Shown in pieces: positions 1 to 6,332 of a stretch of DNA of 7,961 nt (its first letter is position 1; each line of letters opens with the position of its first letter). The notes beneath the pieces were generated by a model that saw only the letters and a program-made list of their open reading frames with translations, did no database searches and had not been told where the DNA came from. A program made the position numbers and the translations under genes. The DNA is from an uncultured Bacilli bacterium (lineage in GTDB: Bacteria; Bacillota_I; Bacilli_A; RF39; UBA660): the NCBI GenBank assembly GCA_947630515.1, contig CANRHY010000039.1:1-7961 (forward strand). Reading direction: 5' to 3'.

Positions 1-38
1 AAAAATAAAGAATTCCTTGATTTTACTTGGAATTCTTT
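1..38 (-). terminator. intrinsic terminator after the short AbiEi-like gene
   Basis: On the minus strand a perfect 10-bp stem (AAAGAATTCC paired with GGAATTCTTT, 29-38 and 7-16) encloses a 12-base loop and is followed by ATTTTT at the very edge of the window. It lies about 50 bases beyond the stop of the 67-codon gene and fits a Rho-independent terminator for it. The stem is symmetrical and could also act on the plus strand, where the trailing T tract is poorer (TTTTA). Confidence 0.75.
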
Positions 39-42
39 TACT

Positions 43-86
43 AACTTAACATAATAAATAACTTAACATAAAGTAAATTATGTTAA
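43..86. repeat. short direct and inverted TTAACATAA repeats
   Basis: The 12-mer AACTTAACATAA occurs at 43-54 and again at 60-71, a 17-base period. A third, inverted copy, TTATGTTAA, lies at 78-86 and can form a 9-bp hairpin with 64-72 around a 6-base loop. The repeats sit between the stop codon of the short AbiEi-like gene and its terminator. In so AT-rich a region they may be chance or a remnant of deletion; no function can be assigned. Confidence 0.45.
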
Positions 87-87
87 T

Positions 88-291
88 CTACACATAATCA
101 TGTAATATATAATATGGATCTTCTAATAATGAATTATCAATATACAAGCCCTGTGAAACTTTTCTAATTAAACCACTTTTTATAAAATTTGGAATTAAAT
201 GTCTACCAATACCAATAGATATAAATTCTTTTGTTGTTATGTATCCATTATGTTCATTTAAAAATTTTTTGATTTTTTCTATATTATTCAT
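88..291 (-). CDS. truncated AbiEi-like antitoxin, N-terminal wHTH only
   Basis: This is a 67-residue protein (71 if the upstream ATG at 303 is used) that resembles the N-terminal winged-helix domain of AbiEi-family type IV antitoxins and related transcriptional regulators. The visible pattern is an initial helix, GYITTKE, a recognition-helix region ending in IPNFIKSGLI, the wing RKVSQGLYI and a following Asp-Pro-Tyr. In the family this is normally followed by a C-terminal domain of over 100 residues, typically with a ...AL.YHGLTD-like stretch; here a TAG stop follows at once, and none of the bases downstream encode that domain in the same frame. I prefer ATG 291 because GGGTGAG lies just upstream, whereas ATG 303 has no ribosome binding site and would leave almost no leader. 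It has its own promoter, operator-like repeats and terminator, so it could be an expressed DNA-binding stub rather than a dead fragment. No toxin gene is beside it. Confidence 0.6.
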   Translation of the reverse strand: MNNIEKIKKFLNEHNGYITTKEFISIGIGRHLIPNFIKSGLIRKVSQGLYIDNSLLEDPYYILHDYV

Positions 292-303
292 AATCTCACC
301 CAT

Positions 304-345
304 TACATTTGTACATATATTATATCATAGTGATGTACATTTGTA
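304..345. promoter_or_regulatory. paired TACATTTGTA operator-like repeats
   Basis: The 10-mer TACATTTGTA occurs exactly at 304-313 and at 336-345. Each copy is itself an inverted repeat (TACA-2-TGTA). One copy overlaps the -35 box and the other the expected transcription start of the short AbiEi-like gene. The spacing of 32 bases is about three helical turns, which would place both on the same DNA face. AbiEi-type antitoxins are known to repress their own promoters by binding repeats, so autoregulation is a reasonable inference. Confidence 0.5.
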
Positions 346-347
346 AA
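319..347 (-). promoter_or_regulatory. sigma-A type promoter for the short AbiEi-like gene
   Basis: On the minus strand TTTACA (342-347) and a perfect TATAAT (319-324) are separated by exactly 17 bases. The start of transcription would fall near 312, leaving a leader of about 20 bases before ATG 291. The promoter begins only 8 bases beyond the T tract of the leuS terminator, so this gene appears to be a separate transcription unit. Confidence 0.65.
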
Positions 348-354
348 TATTATG

Positions 355-390
355 ATAAAAAGAAAAGGTAAAAGTTTTTTCTCTTACCTT
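355..390 (-). terminator. intrinsic terminator of the leuS operon
   Basis: On the minus strand AAGGTAAGAG (381-390) pairs with CTTTTACCTT (365-374), 10 bp including one G-T pair, around a loop of six A, followed by TTCTTTTT. The stem starts at the last bases of leuS, overlapping its stop codon. It closes the T-box, membrane protein and leuS operon. Confidence 0.85.
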
Positions 391-3220
391 ATTTTACAAC
401 TATATTAACTATTTTATTTGGAACTACTATTTCTTTTATTACTTCTTTTCCTTCTATATGTTTTTGTACATTTTCAAGTTCTTTTGCTAGTCTTAGTAAT
501 TCTTCTTTTTCTGTATCTGTTGGTACTATCATAGTTCCTCTTAGTTTTCCATTTACACTTACTGCTATATTTACTGTGCTGTCTGTTAGTTTTGCTTCAT
601 CATATGTAGGCCACTTTGTTTCACATATTGGTTTTCCTAAAGAACTTATACTTACTAATTCTTCTGTTATATGAGGTGCGATTGGGTTTAGTAGAGTTAG
701 TAGTATTCTATAGTCTTTTTTAGAAATAGTTTCTAGTTTATCATATTCATTAGATAGTATCATTAATGAAGATACTGCTGTGTTAAAGTTCATTGTTTTT
801 ATGTCTTCAGTTACTTTTTTGATAGTTTTGTTTATTAAGTTTTCTAAAGAACTTGTGTATTCTTCACTTGAATTTAGTTTATCTTTAAATCTATATATTT
901 TATCTAAAAATCTTTTACAACCTTTAAGTCCATTTTCACTCCAAGAAGCATCTTTTTCATAGTCTCCTATAAACATTTCAAATACTCTTAGGGCATCTGC
1001 TCCATAAGCTTTTACCATATCGTCTGGGTTTATTACGTTTCCACGTGATTTACTCATTTTTTCACCGTTTTCACCTAGAATCATACCATGGGCTACACGT
1101 TTTTTAAATGGTTCTTCTGTTGGAACTAAACCTTCATCATATAAGAATTCATGCCAAAATCTTGCATATAGTAAGTGTCTTGTAGCGTGCTCCATACCAC
1201 CATTATATAAGTCTACCATACCCCAGTATTTTAATACATTATAGTTTGCAAATTCTTTATCATTATGAGGGTCCATGTATCTTAGCCAATACCAAGAAGA
1301 ACCAGCCCAGTTGGGCATTGTGTCTGTTTCACGAGTAGCAGGGTCTCCACATTTAGGACAAGTAGTGTTTACCCACTCTTTTATGTTAGCTAGTGGACTT
1401 TCTCCAGTATCAGTTGGTTCATAGTTTGCAACATCTGGAAGTAATACTGGTAAGTCTTCTTCTTTTACTGGAACCCAACCACAGTTTGGACAATTTACCA
1501 TAGGAATAGGTTCTCCCCAGAATCTTTGGCGACTAAATATCCAATCTTGTAAACGATAATTAGTTGTTTTTTTACCTATTTTTAACTCACTCAAATATTC
1601 TAGCATTTTTTCTATTGCTTCTTTTTTGTTTGTTATTCCATTTAAGAAACCTGAATTTATCATTTTTCCATCGCCAGTATACGCAGTAGGTTTAAGTAAG
1701 TTTTTAAATGTTGTTATGTGTAATTCATCTTTTACTTCGCTTTCAATTACTTCTTTTGTAACCCACTCTAGTTTGAAGTTATTTTTTTCATCTTCATCTA
1801 AGTTAGTGTTTGTTTGTTCTTCACTTTTTAGTTTAAATAACAAGCCTACTGATTCAATTTCAAAAGCTTTGTTTTTGTTATATGCATAGTAGTGGTGATT
1901 AATTGGTAGTATTTCTCTAACATACTCAATGTCTTTGTATCCTGTTTCTTCTTCTATTTCTCTTTTAGCACAGTCTATAGGAGACTCTCCATCTAATCTA
2001 GTTCCACCGATAAATAAACGTCCTCCTAAGTCACCCCAGTTTAGTGTTAGGTATTTGTCTTTCTTTTCATCATAAAGGACTGCAACTATTGAGTCTTTAT
2101 GTGTTTCGTTTTCTCTTACCTCTCCTGTTATTTCTTCTATTACAGGTATTATTTTTATACCAAATTTTTTAGCAAAATCCCAGTCTCTTTCATCATGCGC
2201 TGGTACTGCCATTATAGCGCCTGTTCCGTAGTTAGCAAGTACGTAGTCACTTATGTAAATTGGTATTTCTTCATTTGTTATTGGATTTATTGCAGTAAGT
2301 CCATCTATTTTTACACCTGTTTTTTCTTTTGTTGCATCTGTTCTTTCTATTTCAGTTTTACTTGCTGCTTCTTTTTGATATGCTTTTATTTCTTCTATGT
2401 TTTTAATATTACCCTCATATTTTTCTAGTAATTTATGTTCAGGACTTATTACCATAAATGTTACACCATAAAGGGTATCACATCTAGTTGTGTATACTTC
2501 TAGTGTTTCATCTATTTCTTTTATTTTAAATAAGACACTAGCTCCCTCGCTTTTACCTATCCAGTTTATTTGTGCGGTTTTGATTTTGTCTAGAAATTCT
2601 GTTTTATCAAGACCATCAAGTAATTTATCAGCATACTCGGTCATTTTAAGAAGCCATTGACTTTTTAGTTTCTTTTCTGTTTTACTTCCGCATCTTTCGC
2701 ACACTCCACCTTGGGCATCTTCATTAGATAATCCCGTTTTACAAGTAGGACACCAATTTATTTCTTTTTCTGCTTTATAAGCTAGTCCTTTTTCATAGAA
2801 TTTTAGAAATTGCCATTGTGTCCATTTGTAGTATTCTGGGTCAGTTGTAGAAAATTCACGACTCCAGTCAAATGAAAATCCTAAGCTTTCTAGTTGTCCT
2901 TTAAATACTTTTATGTTTTCTTTTACTGCATTTTTTGGGTGCACGTGATTTTTTATTGCATATTGTTCAGCTGGGCTACCAAAAGCATCCCACCCCATTG
3001 GGAATAGTACGTTATAGCCTTCCATTCTTTTAAGTCTTGCAATTGAGTCTAATGCAGTATAACTTCTTACGTGTCCTACATGGAGACCTTGTCCACTAGG
3101 ATATGGAAACTCTACTAAACAATAGTATTTTTCTTTATCACTTTCGTTACTTGCCTTAAATGTTTCATGTTCTTTCCAATAATTTTGCCATTTTTCTTCA
3201 ATTTCTTTTGTATTATACAT
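389..3220 (-). CDS. leuS: leucyl-tRNA synthetase with inserted Nudix domain
   Basis: Class I LeuRS, which charges tRNA-Leu with leucine in the cytoplasm and hydrolyses mischarged product. Visible landmarks are HVGH (47-50), Cys pairs at 157/160 and 174/177 and at 577/580 and 621/624 that look like zinc knuckles, the editing T-rich motif TTRCDT (244-249), the editing-site AHDERD (341-346), KMSKS (721-725) and a C-terminal anticodon and tRNA-binding part to 943. There is no large leucine-specific insertion before KMSKS, as in Bacillus LeuRS. The protein is about 140 residues longer than Bacillus LeuRS (804); the excess lies at about 362-512 and is a Nudix domain. Cys247 replaces the Pro usual in TTRPDT. 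The start ATG overlaps the previous gene by 8 bases (ATGTATAA) and has GAGGAAG five bases upstream, so translation is probably coupled. Expression is controlled by the leucine T-box in front of the operon and ends at a terminator directly after the stop. Confidence 0.97.
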   Translation of the reverse strand: MYNTKEIEEKWQNYWKEHETFKASNESDKEKYYCLVEFPYPSGQGLHVGHVRSYTALDSIARLKRMEGYNVLFPMGWDAFGSPAEQYAIKNHVHPKNAVKENIKVFKGQLESLGFSFDWSREFSTTDPEYYKWTQWQFLKFYEKGLAYKAEKEINWCPTCKTGLSNEDAQGGVCERCGSKTEKKLKSQWLLKMTEYADKLLDGLDKTEFLDKIKTAQINWIGKSEGASVLFKIKEIDETLEVYTTRCDTLYGVTFMVISPEHKLLEKYEGNIKNIEEIKAYQKEAASKTEIERTDATKEKTGVKIDGLTAINPITNEEIPIYISDYVLANYGTGAIMAVPAHDERDWDFAKKFGIKIIPVIEEITGEVRENETHKDSIVAVLYDEKKDKYLTLNWGDLGGRLFIGGTRLDGESPIDCAKREIEEETGYKDIEYVREILPINHHYYAYNKNKAFEIESVGLLFKLKSEEQTNTNLDEDEKNNFKLEWVTKEVIESEVKDELHITTFKNLLKPTAYTGDGKMINSGFLNGITNKKEAIEKMLEYLSELKIGKKTTNYRLQDWIFSRQRFWGEPIPMVNCPNCGWVPVKEEDLPVLLPDVANYEPTDTGESPLANIKEWVNTTCPKCGDPATRETDTMPNWAGSSWYWLRYMDPHNDKEFANYNVLKYWGMVDLYNGGMEHATRHLLYARFWHEFLYDEGLVPTEEPFKKRVAHGMILGENGEKMSKSRGNVINPDDMVKAYGADALRVFEMFIGDYEKDASWSENGLKGCKRFLDKIYRFKDKLNSSEEYTSSLENLINKTIKKVTEDIKTMNFNTAVSSLMILSNEYDKLETISKKDYRILLTLLNPIAPHITEELVSISSLGKPICETKWPTYDEAKLTDSTVNIAVSVNGKLRGTMIVPTDTEKEELLRLAKELENVQKHIEGKEVIKEIVVPNKIVNIVVK
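1685..2137 (-). other. Nudix hydrolase domain inserted in LeuRS CP1
   Basis: Residues about 362-512 of LeuRS form an in-frame insertion between the end of the editing motif region (FAKKFGIKIIPVI) and the conserved resumption AYTGDGKMINSGFL. It contains a complete Nudix box at residues 405-428 (bases 1937-2008): Gly406, five residues, Glu412, seven residues, then REIEEETGY (420-428), an exact match to GX5EX7REUXEEXGU. The preceding strand DSIVAVLYDEK and the following strands and helix fit an ordinary Nudix fold of about 130 residues, with all metal-binding glutamates present. Nudix enzymes cleave nucleoside diphosphates linked to another group. The substrate here cannot be told; dinucleoside polyphosphates or adenylates made by the synthetase are possible candidates by inference only. 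Confidence 0.92.
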
Positions 3221-3578
3221 TTTTACTTCCTCTTTTCTTTAATATTCTTCCTATTATTTCATAACTTGAGTAAATTAACATAAGCATTACTACAAAACCT
3301 ACTAAGAGGCCAAAAGTAAGTGAATCTATATTAGTTACTACTACAAATGTTATGCTAATTATTAATGAATTTACTATAGATAATGTCCATTTTAGTTTAG
3401 TGTAGTTAACACGCCTCATATCTAAATTAAATTTATTTACTATGTAGTTTATATCATTTGCTTTTTTTCCTTCTTTATATACTTTTCTTTTTCTGTTTAC
3501 AAAGAGGACATATATTAGAAAGACAATTGTAAATGATACTATAAAGTAAATTAAGTTTAGGATTATTTTTTCTTTCAT
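3213..3578 (-). CDS. small membrane protein co-transcribed with leuS
   Basis: I do not recognise a named family for this 121-residue protein. It begins with a hydrophobic segment (about 5-27) followed by a very basic stretch (NRKRKVYKEGKK, 28-39), a soluble segment of about 25 residues containing INYIVNKFNLD, then two more hydrophobic segments (about 65-83 and 86-106) and a basic tail RILKKRG. The positive-inside rule would put both the 28-64 loop and the C-terminus in the cytoplasm if the second and third segments form a hairpin. The start is well supported: AAAGGAG lies five bases before ATG. It is the first gene behind the leucine T-box and its last codons overlap the leuS start by 8 bases, so it should be made in step with LeuRS. 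The operon position suggests, without proving, a link to leucine supply or to translation at the membrane. Confidence 0.85.
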   Translation of the reverse strand: MKEKIILNLIYFIVSFTIVFLIYVLFVNRKRKVYKEGKKANDINYIVNKFNLDMRRVNYTKLKWTLSIVNSLIISITFVVVTNIDSLTFGLLVGFVVMLMLIYSSYEIIGRILKKRGSKNV

Positions 3579-3583
3579 GTTTT

Positions 3584-3656
3584 CTCCTTTAAAAATAAAA
3601 ACTTTACGATTTAAGGACTCCTGTGGGGGAGCGGTACCACCTTAATTCATAAAGTT
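3584..3656 (-). promoter_or_regulatory. T-box expression platform: antiterminator, long stem, RBS
   Basis: On the minus strand TTAAGG, the T-box bulge TGGTACCG, CTCC-6-GGAG, T and CCTTAA form the standard antiterminator. The flanks extend the outer helix to about 16 bp with one mismatch (ACTTTATGAATTAAGG with CCTTAAATCGTAAAGT, 3601-3655), directly followed by TTTTTATTTTT, which looks like an intrinsic terminator. A competing pairing is TCCTTAAA (3610-3617) with TTTAAAGGA (3585-3593) with one bulged A, which would hide the ribosome binding site of the membrane protein gene. Whether control is transcriptional, translational or both cannot be decided by eye. Confidence 0.55.
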
Positions 3657-3790
3657 ATTTATGCTCTTTATAAGTTAACGCCTTACTTACGTATGTTTTT
3701 CATTAAGCAAGTTCATAAATAGTTTTTGTTAGTTTTCACCAAACCACTAACTCTCTATAAATAAACTTATTTACTACTACTCTTAAGTCA
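3620..3790 (-). ncRNA. leucine T-box riboswitch leader
   Basis: The canonical T-box sequence AAGGTGGTACCGC is on the minus strand at 3631-3643. Upstream, Stem I runs from 3786 to 3703: a base helix TTAAG/CTTAA, the loop-E bases AGTA on the 5' side facing GAA (3712-3714) on the 3' side, an upper helix AATA-GTTT/AAACTATT, then AGAGAG (3751-3756) and the terminal stem GTTAGT/ACTAAC around a GGTGAAA-bearing loop. The bases after GAA read CTT (3709-3711), a leucine codon; a one-base shift gives TTG, also leucine. ATAAAG/CTTTAT (about 3651-3676) can form Stem III. Uncharged tRNA-Leu should bind and switch on the membrane protein gene and leuS, which is the expected pairing of specifier and gene. 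Confidence 0.93.
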
Positions 3791-3809
3791 ATAAAACATT
3801 TATGTAAGT

Positions 3810-3838
3810 ATTATATTAAATTTCGCTAATATATTCAA
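3810..3838 (-). promoter_or_regulatory. promoter of the T-box leuS operon
   Basis: On the minus strand TTGAAT (3833-3838) and a perfect TATAAT (3810-3815) are separated by exactly 17 bases. The -35 box and spacer lie within the last codons of the GH31 gene and the -10 box begins just past its stop. Transcription would begin near 3803, just ahead of T-box Stem I, giving a leader of about 225 bases. Confidence 0.75.
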
Positions 3839-6224
3839 GTAATTTTAGAAACATTTTTATAAATAAGCCGTTTAATCCTTGTCTTCTTAGTTTTCTTATT
3901 TGTATTCTTTTCTTTCTTATAGGCATGTTTTCATCAAATATTATCGCGGCTATTTTTTCTTTTAGGACTGTTTCTATTTGTAAATCTGATATGATTTCAT
4001 CTATGTCTTCATTTATAAGTCTTACTGCATCTATTTCTATTGCTTTACCGCCACAGTTTATTGTTAGTTGTTCTTTTGTTGGTATGTCATTTATTTCTAT
4101 TATGAAGTCAGTGTCAGAAGTGTACTCTTTATGCGGTACTTCTTTGCTTCCTACATTTACTCTTACATATTCAGCCATTTTTGTATTTCTAAATCTTATT
4201 TTGTAATTTCTTGTATCTGGGATTATTCCAGTTTTTCCTTCTATAGGTCTTAGTATTAGGGTATAGTTATTTTGTCTATAGTTATAGTCTATGTTTGTAA
4301 TAATGTAGTAACCTTCTTTATATAGGTTTGATACTCCATCATCTTCATATAAGTTATATGAGTTACTTTGTCCTGGGAATACTTGTATTTCTAGTGATTT
4401 AGGAGGGTGTACGTTATTTAAGTCTTCTTCATCTAGTATTGCCATTGGTATGATAGATCCATTTCTTGCATATACTGGATAGTCTTCGTCTTTATAGAAT
4501 GTTACGTATCTTTTTCCACCTGGGAATTTTTTACCAGTTTTGAAGTCATACCATATTCCATCAGGTAAGAATATTCTATGGACTACACGGTTCATGACTG
4601 TATCTTTAGGTTCTGTGATTGGGCTTACAAATAATTCACTACCAAATGAATACTCATTTTTATAAAGTGGTTCATCATAAGTTTCTGGGTATTTATAGTA
4701 TAGTGGTTCTATTAAAGGTATTCCAAGTCTAGAGTATTTGTAACCCTCAGTATATATATAAGGTATTAATCTGTGTCTTATTCTTGTGTAGTCTTTTACT
4801 ATTTTTTGAGTTTTAACGTCCCATTTCCAAGGCTCACGTTTATAGTAGTGACCTTTTTCACTAGAGAAACGGAATATTGGGCTATAAGTACCAAGTTGAA
4901 CGTATCTAGTATAAAGTTCTCTATCTTCAGTTCCACCTTCAAAGCCACCTATATCATGACTCCACCAGCAAGTACCTATGTTAGAACTTGTTAGGTTATA
5001 AAATGGTAAGTATCTTAGTGTTTTCCATGATACATAAGTAACTCCAGAATATATAGTTGGATATCTATGAGGGGCGTATCCATGATTTCTTCCTAAGATT
5101 AGTCCACGTCTTGTTTCATTTCTTTCAAAGTTTTTAAATGTATAATGACATAACATAAATAGTGATACATAATCAGTTAAGTTATCACTTATGAAGAAAC
5201 AGTCTACTCCCATATCTTGTAATGGATTTATTACTTTTTCATAGAATTTTGTTAAAAAGTTAGTGTTGTATGCATTAAATGGTACACTTGTATTTTTGGT
5301 TATTCCAAGTATAGACTTTGCTTCATTATAAAATTCATCTTCTTTAGTTATTCCATTTTGTGTTGTAATGTTTACTCCTAAGTATATTTTTCTATCATGA
5401 AGTTTTTCAATCATTTCTTTTGGTGTTGGAAATTTTGTTTGATTAAATTTAAAGTTTGGATATAATTCTTTAGGGTTTTCTCCTGTATGCCATGTGTCAT
5501 TTAGTATTATGTTTGATAGTGGTATTTCTGATTTTTTAAAGTTTTCTACTAAATCTAGTACATCATTTTCGTTATATAGTTCATTTTTATTCCACCAAAT
5601 TCCTAGGGCATATCTTGGAGGAAGTGCAGGATAACCTGTAAGTTCAAAGTAACTTTTTAGAGCTTTTCCAAAGTCTTTTCTATACATAAATAAGTATATA
5701 TCTATTCCGTCACTTGGATTTTTCTTAACAGAGCCATCACTTACAAATACTGGGGTGCCTGAGTCATTTATACTAGCAAAACCATCTGTGCTATATAAGC
5801 CACGAGTAAGTTTAGAGTTATCTTTACTATCAAAACTATAAGAGTAACCTTTAAAGTTTCTTGCTTCTGGGTGATTATAATACCAAACTTTATCTGTGTT
5901 TTTTAGTGATATTCTTAGGTATGAATCTGGTACTAATTTAGAAGCTTCAAATGGTCTTTCTTTTGCATATTCTATTATAAAGTAATCATTAGAAATGTTT
6001 AAGTATTTTTCATCTTCTTTTACTTCTATGTTAGGGTTTTCTTTAAATAATCTGTTAATTGCAAAAAGAGTAGGGTAATCATTAAATTTCCCAGATGGAC
6101 TATATTCAAGGCGAATTAAAACGTCTGATAGAATTGATATTCTATAAGTATTACCTTTAAATACAAAGCCATCTTTAACTCTGCCCAAATTTACATTTAC
6201 TTTTATATTATTTGCCCCATTCAT
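3816..6224 (-). CDS. GH31-family protein with replaced catalytic residues
   Basis: An 802-residue protein with the full layout of glycoside hydrolase family 31 (alpha-glucosidase-like): N-terminal beta-sandwich (about 1-195), TIM barrel (about 200-540, from PPRYALGIWWNKNELY), proximal beta domain with YARNGSIIP, a DUF5110-like domain with LYEDDG (625-630), and a basic helical C-terminus (about 735-802). Conserved barrel motifs such as R379 with HRYP (386-389), WWSHDIGGF (420-428) and RFSS with KREPW identify the family well. The usual key residues are, however, altered: DxDWH reads NDTWH (242-246), the nucleophile position after GVDCFFI is Ser346 with an Asp one residue later, and the SGD acid/base reads SGV (Val395). 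It may be a non-catalytic sugar-binding protein or have a changed mechanism. There is no signal peptide, so it acts in the cytoplasm. ATG 6224 has AAGGA eight bases upstream. No sugar transporter or sugar operon surrounds it. Confidence 0.9.
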   Translation of the reverse strand: MNGANNIKVNVNLGRVKDGFVFKGNTYRISILSDVLIRLEYSPSGKFNDYPTLFAINRLFKENPNIEVKEDEKYLNISNDYFIIEYAKERPFEASKLVPDSYLRISLKNTDKVWYYNHPEARNFKGYSYSFDSKDNSKLTRGLYSTDGFASINDSGTPVFVSDGSVKKNPSDGIDIYLFMYRKDFGKALKSYFELTGYPALPPRYALGIWWNKNELYNENDVLDLVENFKKSEIPLSNIILNDTWHTGENPKELYPNFKFNQTKFPTPKEMIEKLHDRKIYLGVNITTQNGITKEDEFYNEAKSILGITKNTSVPFNAYNTNFLTKFYEKVINPLQDMGVDCFFISDNLTDYVSLFMLCHYTFKNFERNETRRGLILGRNHGYAPHRYPTIYSGVTYVSWKTLRYLPFYNLTSSNIGTCWWSHDIGGFEGGTEDRELYTRYVQLGTYSPIFRFSSEKGHYYKREPWKWDVKTQKIVKDYTRIRHRLIPYIYTEGYKYSRLGIPLIEPLYYKYPETYDEPLYKNEYSFGSELFVSPITEPKDTVMNRVVHRIFLPDGIWYDFKTGKKFPGGKRYVTFYKDEDYPVYARNGSIIPMAILDEEDLNNVHPPKSLEIQVFPGQSNSYNLYEDDGVSNLYKEGYYIITNIDYNYRQNNYTLILRPIEGKTGIIPDTRNYKIRFRNTKMAEYVRVNVGSKEVPHKEYTSDTDFIIEINDIPTKEQLTINCGGKAIEIDAVRLINEDIDEIISDLQIETVLKEKIAAIIFDENMPIRKKRIQIRKLRRQGLNGLFIKMFLKLLEYISEI

Positions 6225-6248
6225 ATCTTATTTCCTTCTATCATTAAT

Positions 6249-6277
6249 AATATACCACAAGTTTTAATTTTTAACAA
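6249..6277 (-). promoter_or_regulatory. promoter of the GH31 gene
   Basis: On the minus strand TTGTTA (6272-6277) and TATATT (6249-6254) lie 17 bases apart, giving a start near 6242 and a leader of about 18 bases that holds the AGAAGGAAA ribosome binding site. This suggests that the GH31 gene can be transcribed independently of the AbiEi-like gene upstream. Confidence 0.5.
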
Positions 6278-6303
6278 TATTTTTGAAGAAAAATGTATAT
6301 TAT

Positions 6304-6326
6304 ACGTGAGCTTTTATATTTCACGT
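6304..6326. repeat. inverted repeat ACGTGA-11-TCACGT
   Basis: A 6-bp perfect inverted repeat (6304-6309 and 6321-6326) begins only a few bases after the stop codon of the AbiEi-like gene. The position suggests a terminator hairpin, but the minus-strand bases after the stem are ATAATAT rather than a T tract, so it is at best a weak terminator or an operator for the GH31 promoter region. Confidence 0.35.
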
Positions 6327-6332
6327 TTCAGT

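Noticed and set aside
1685..2137. Nudix region as a separate gene or assembly chimera
   Set aside because: The frame is continuous on both sides and resumes exactly at conserved LeuRS sequence (AYTGDGKMINSGFL), with the same base composition as the flanks, so an in-frame domain insertion is the better reading.
780..2428. Several plus-strand open frames of 60-109 codons inside leuS
   Set aside because: They are antisense to a well-conserved gene, have biased hydrophobic or Cys/Phe/Tyr-rich composition typical of shadows, and show no ribosome binding sites or family motifs.
389..3220. Use of TGA as tryptophan (Mycoplasma code)
   Set aside because: The conserved tryptophans I checked in LeuRS and GH31 are TGG and the transporter ends at TGA at a plausible C-terminus, so the standard bacterial code is enough.
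3925..4994. Plus-strand open frames inside the GH31 gene
   Set aside because: They are antisense to conserved GH31 and DUF5110-like coding sequence and lack recognisable domains or start signals.
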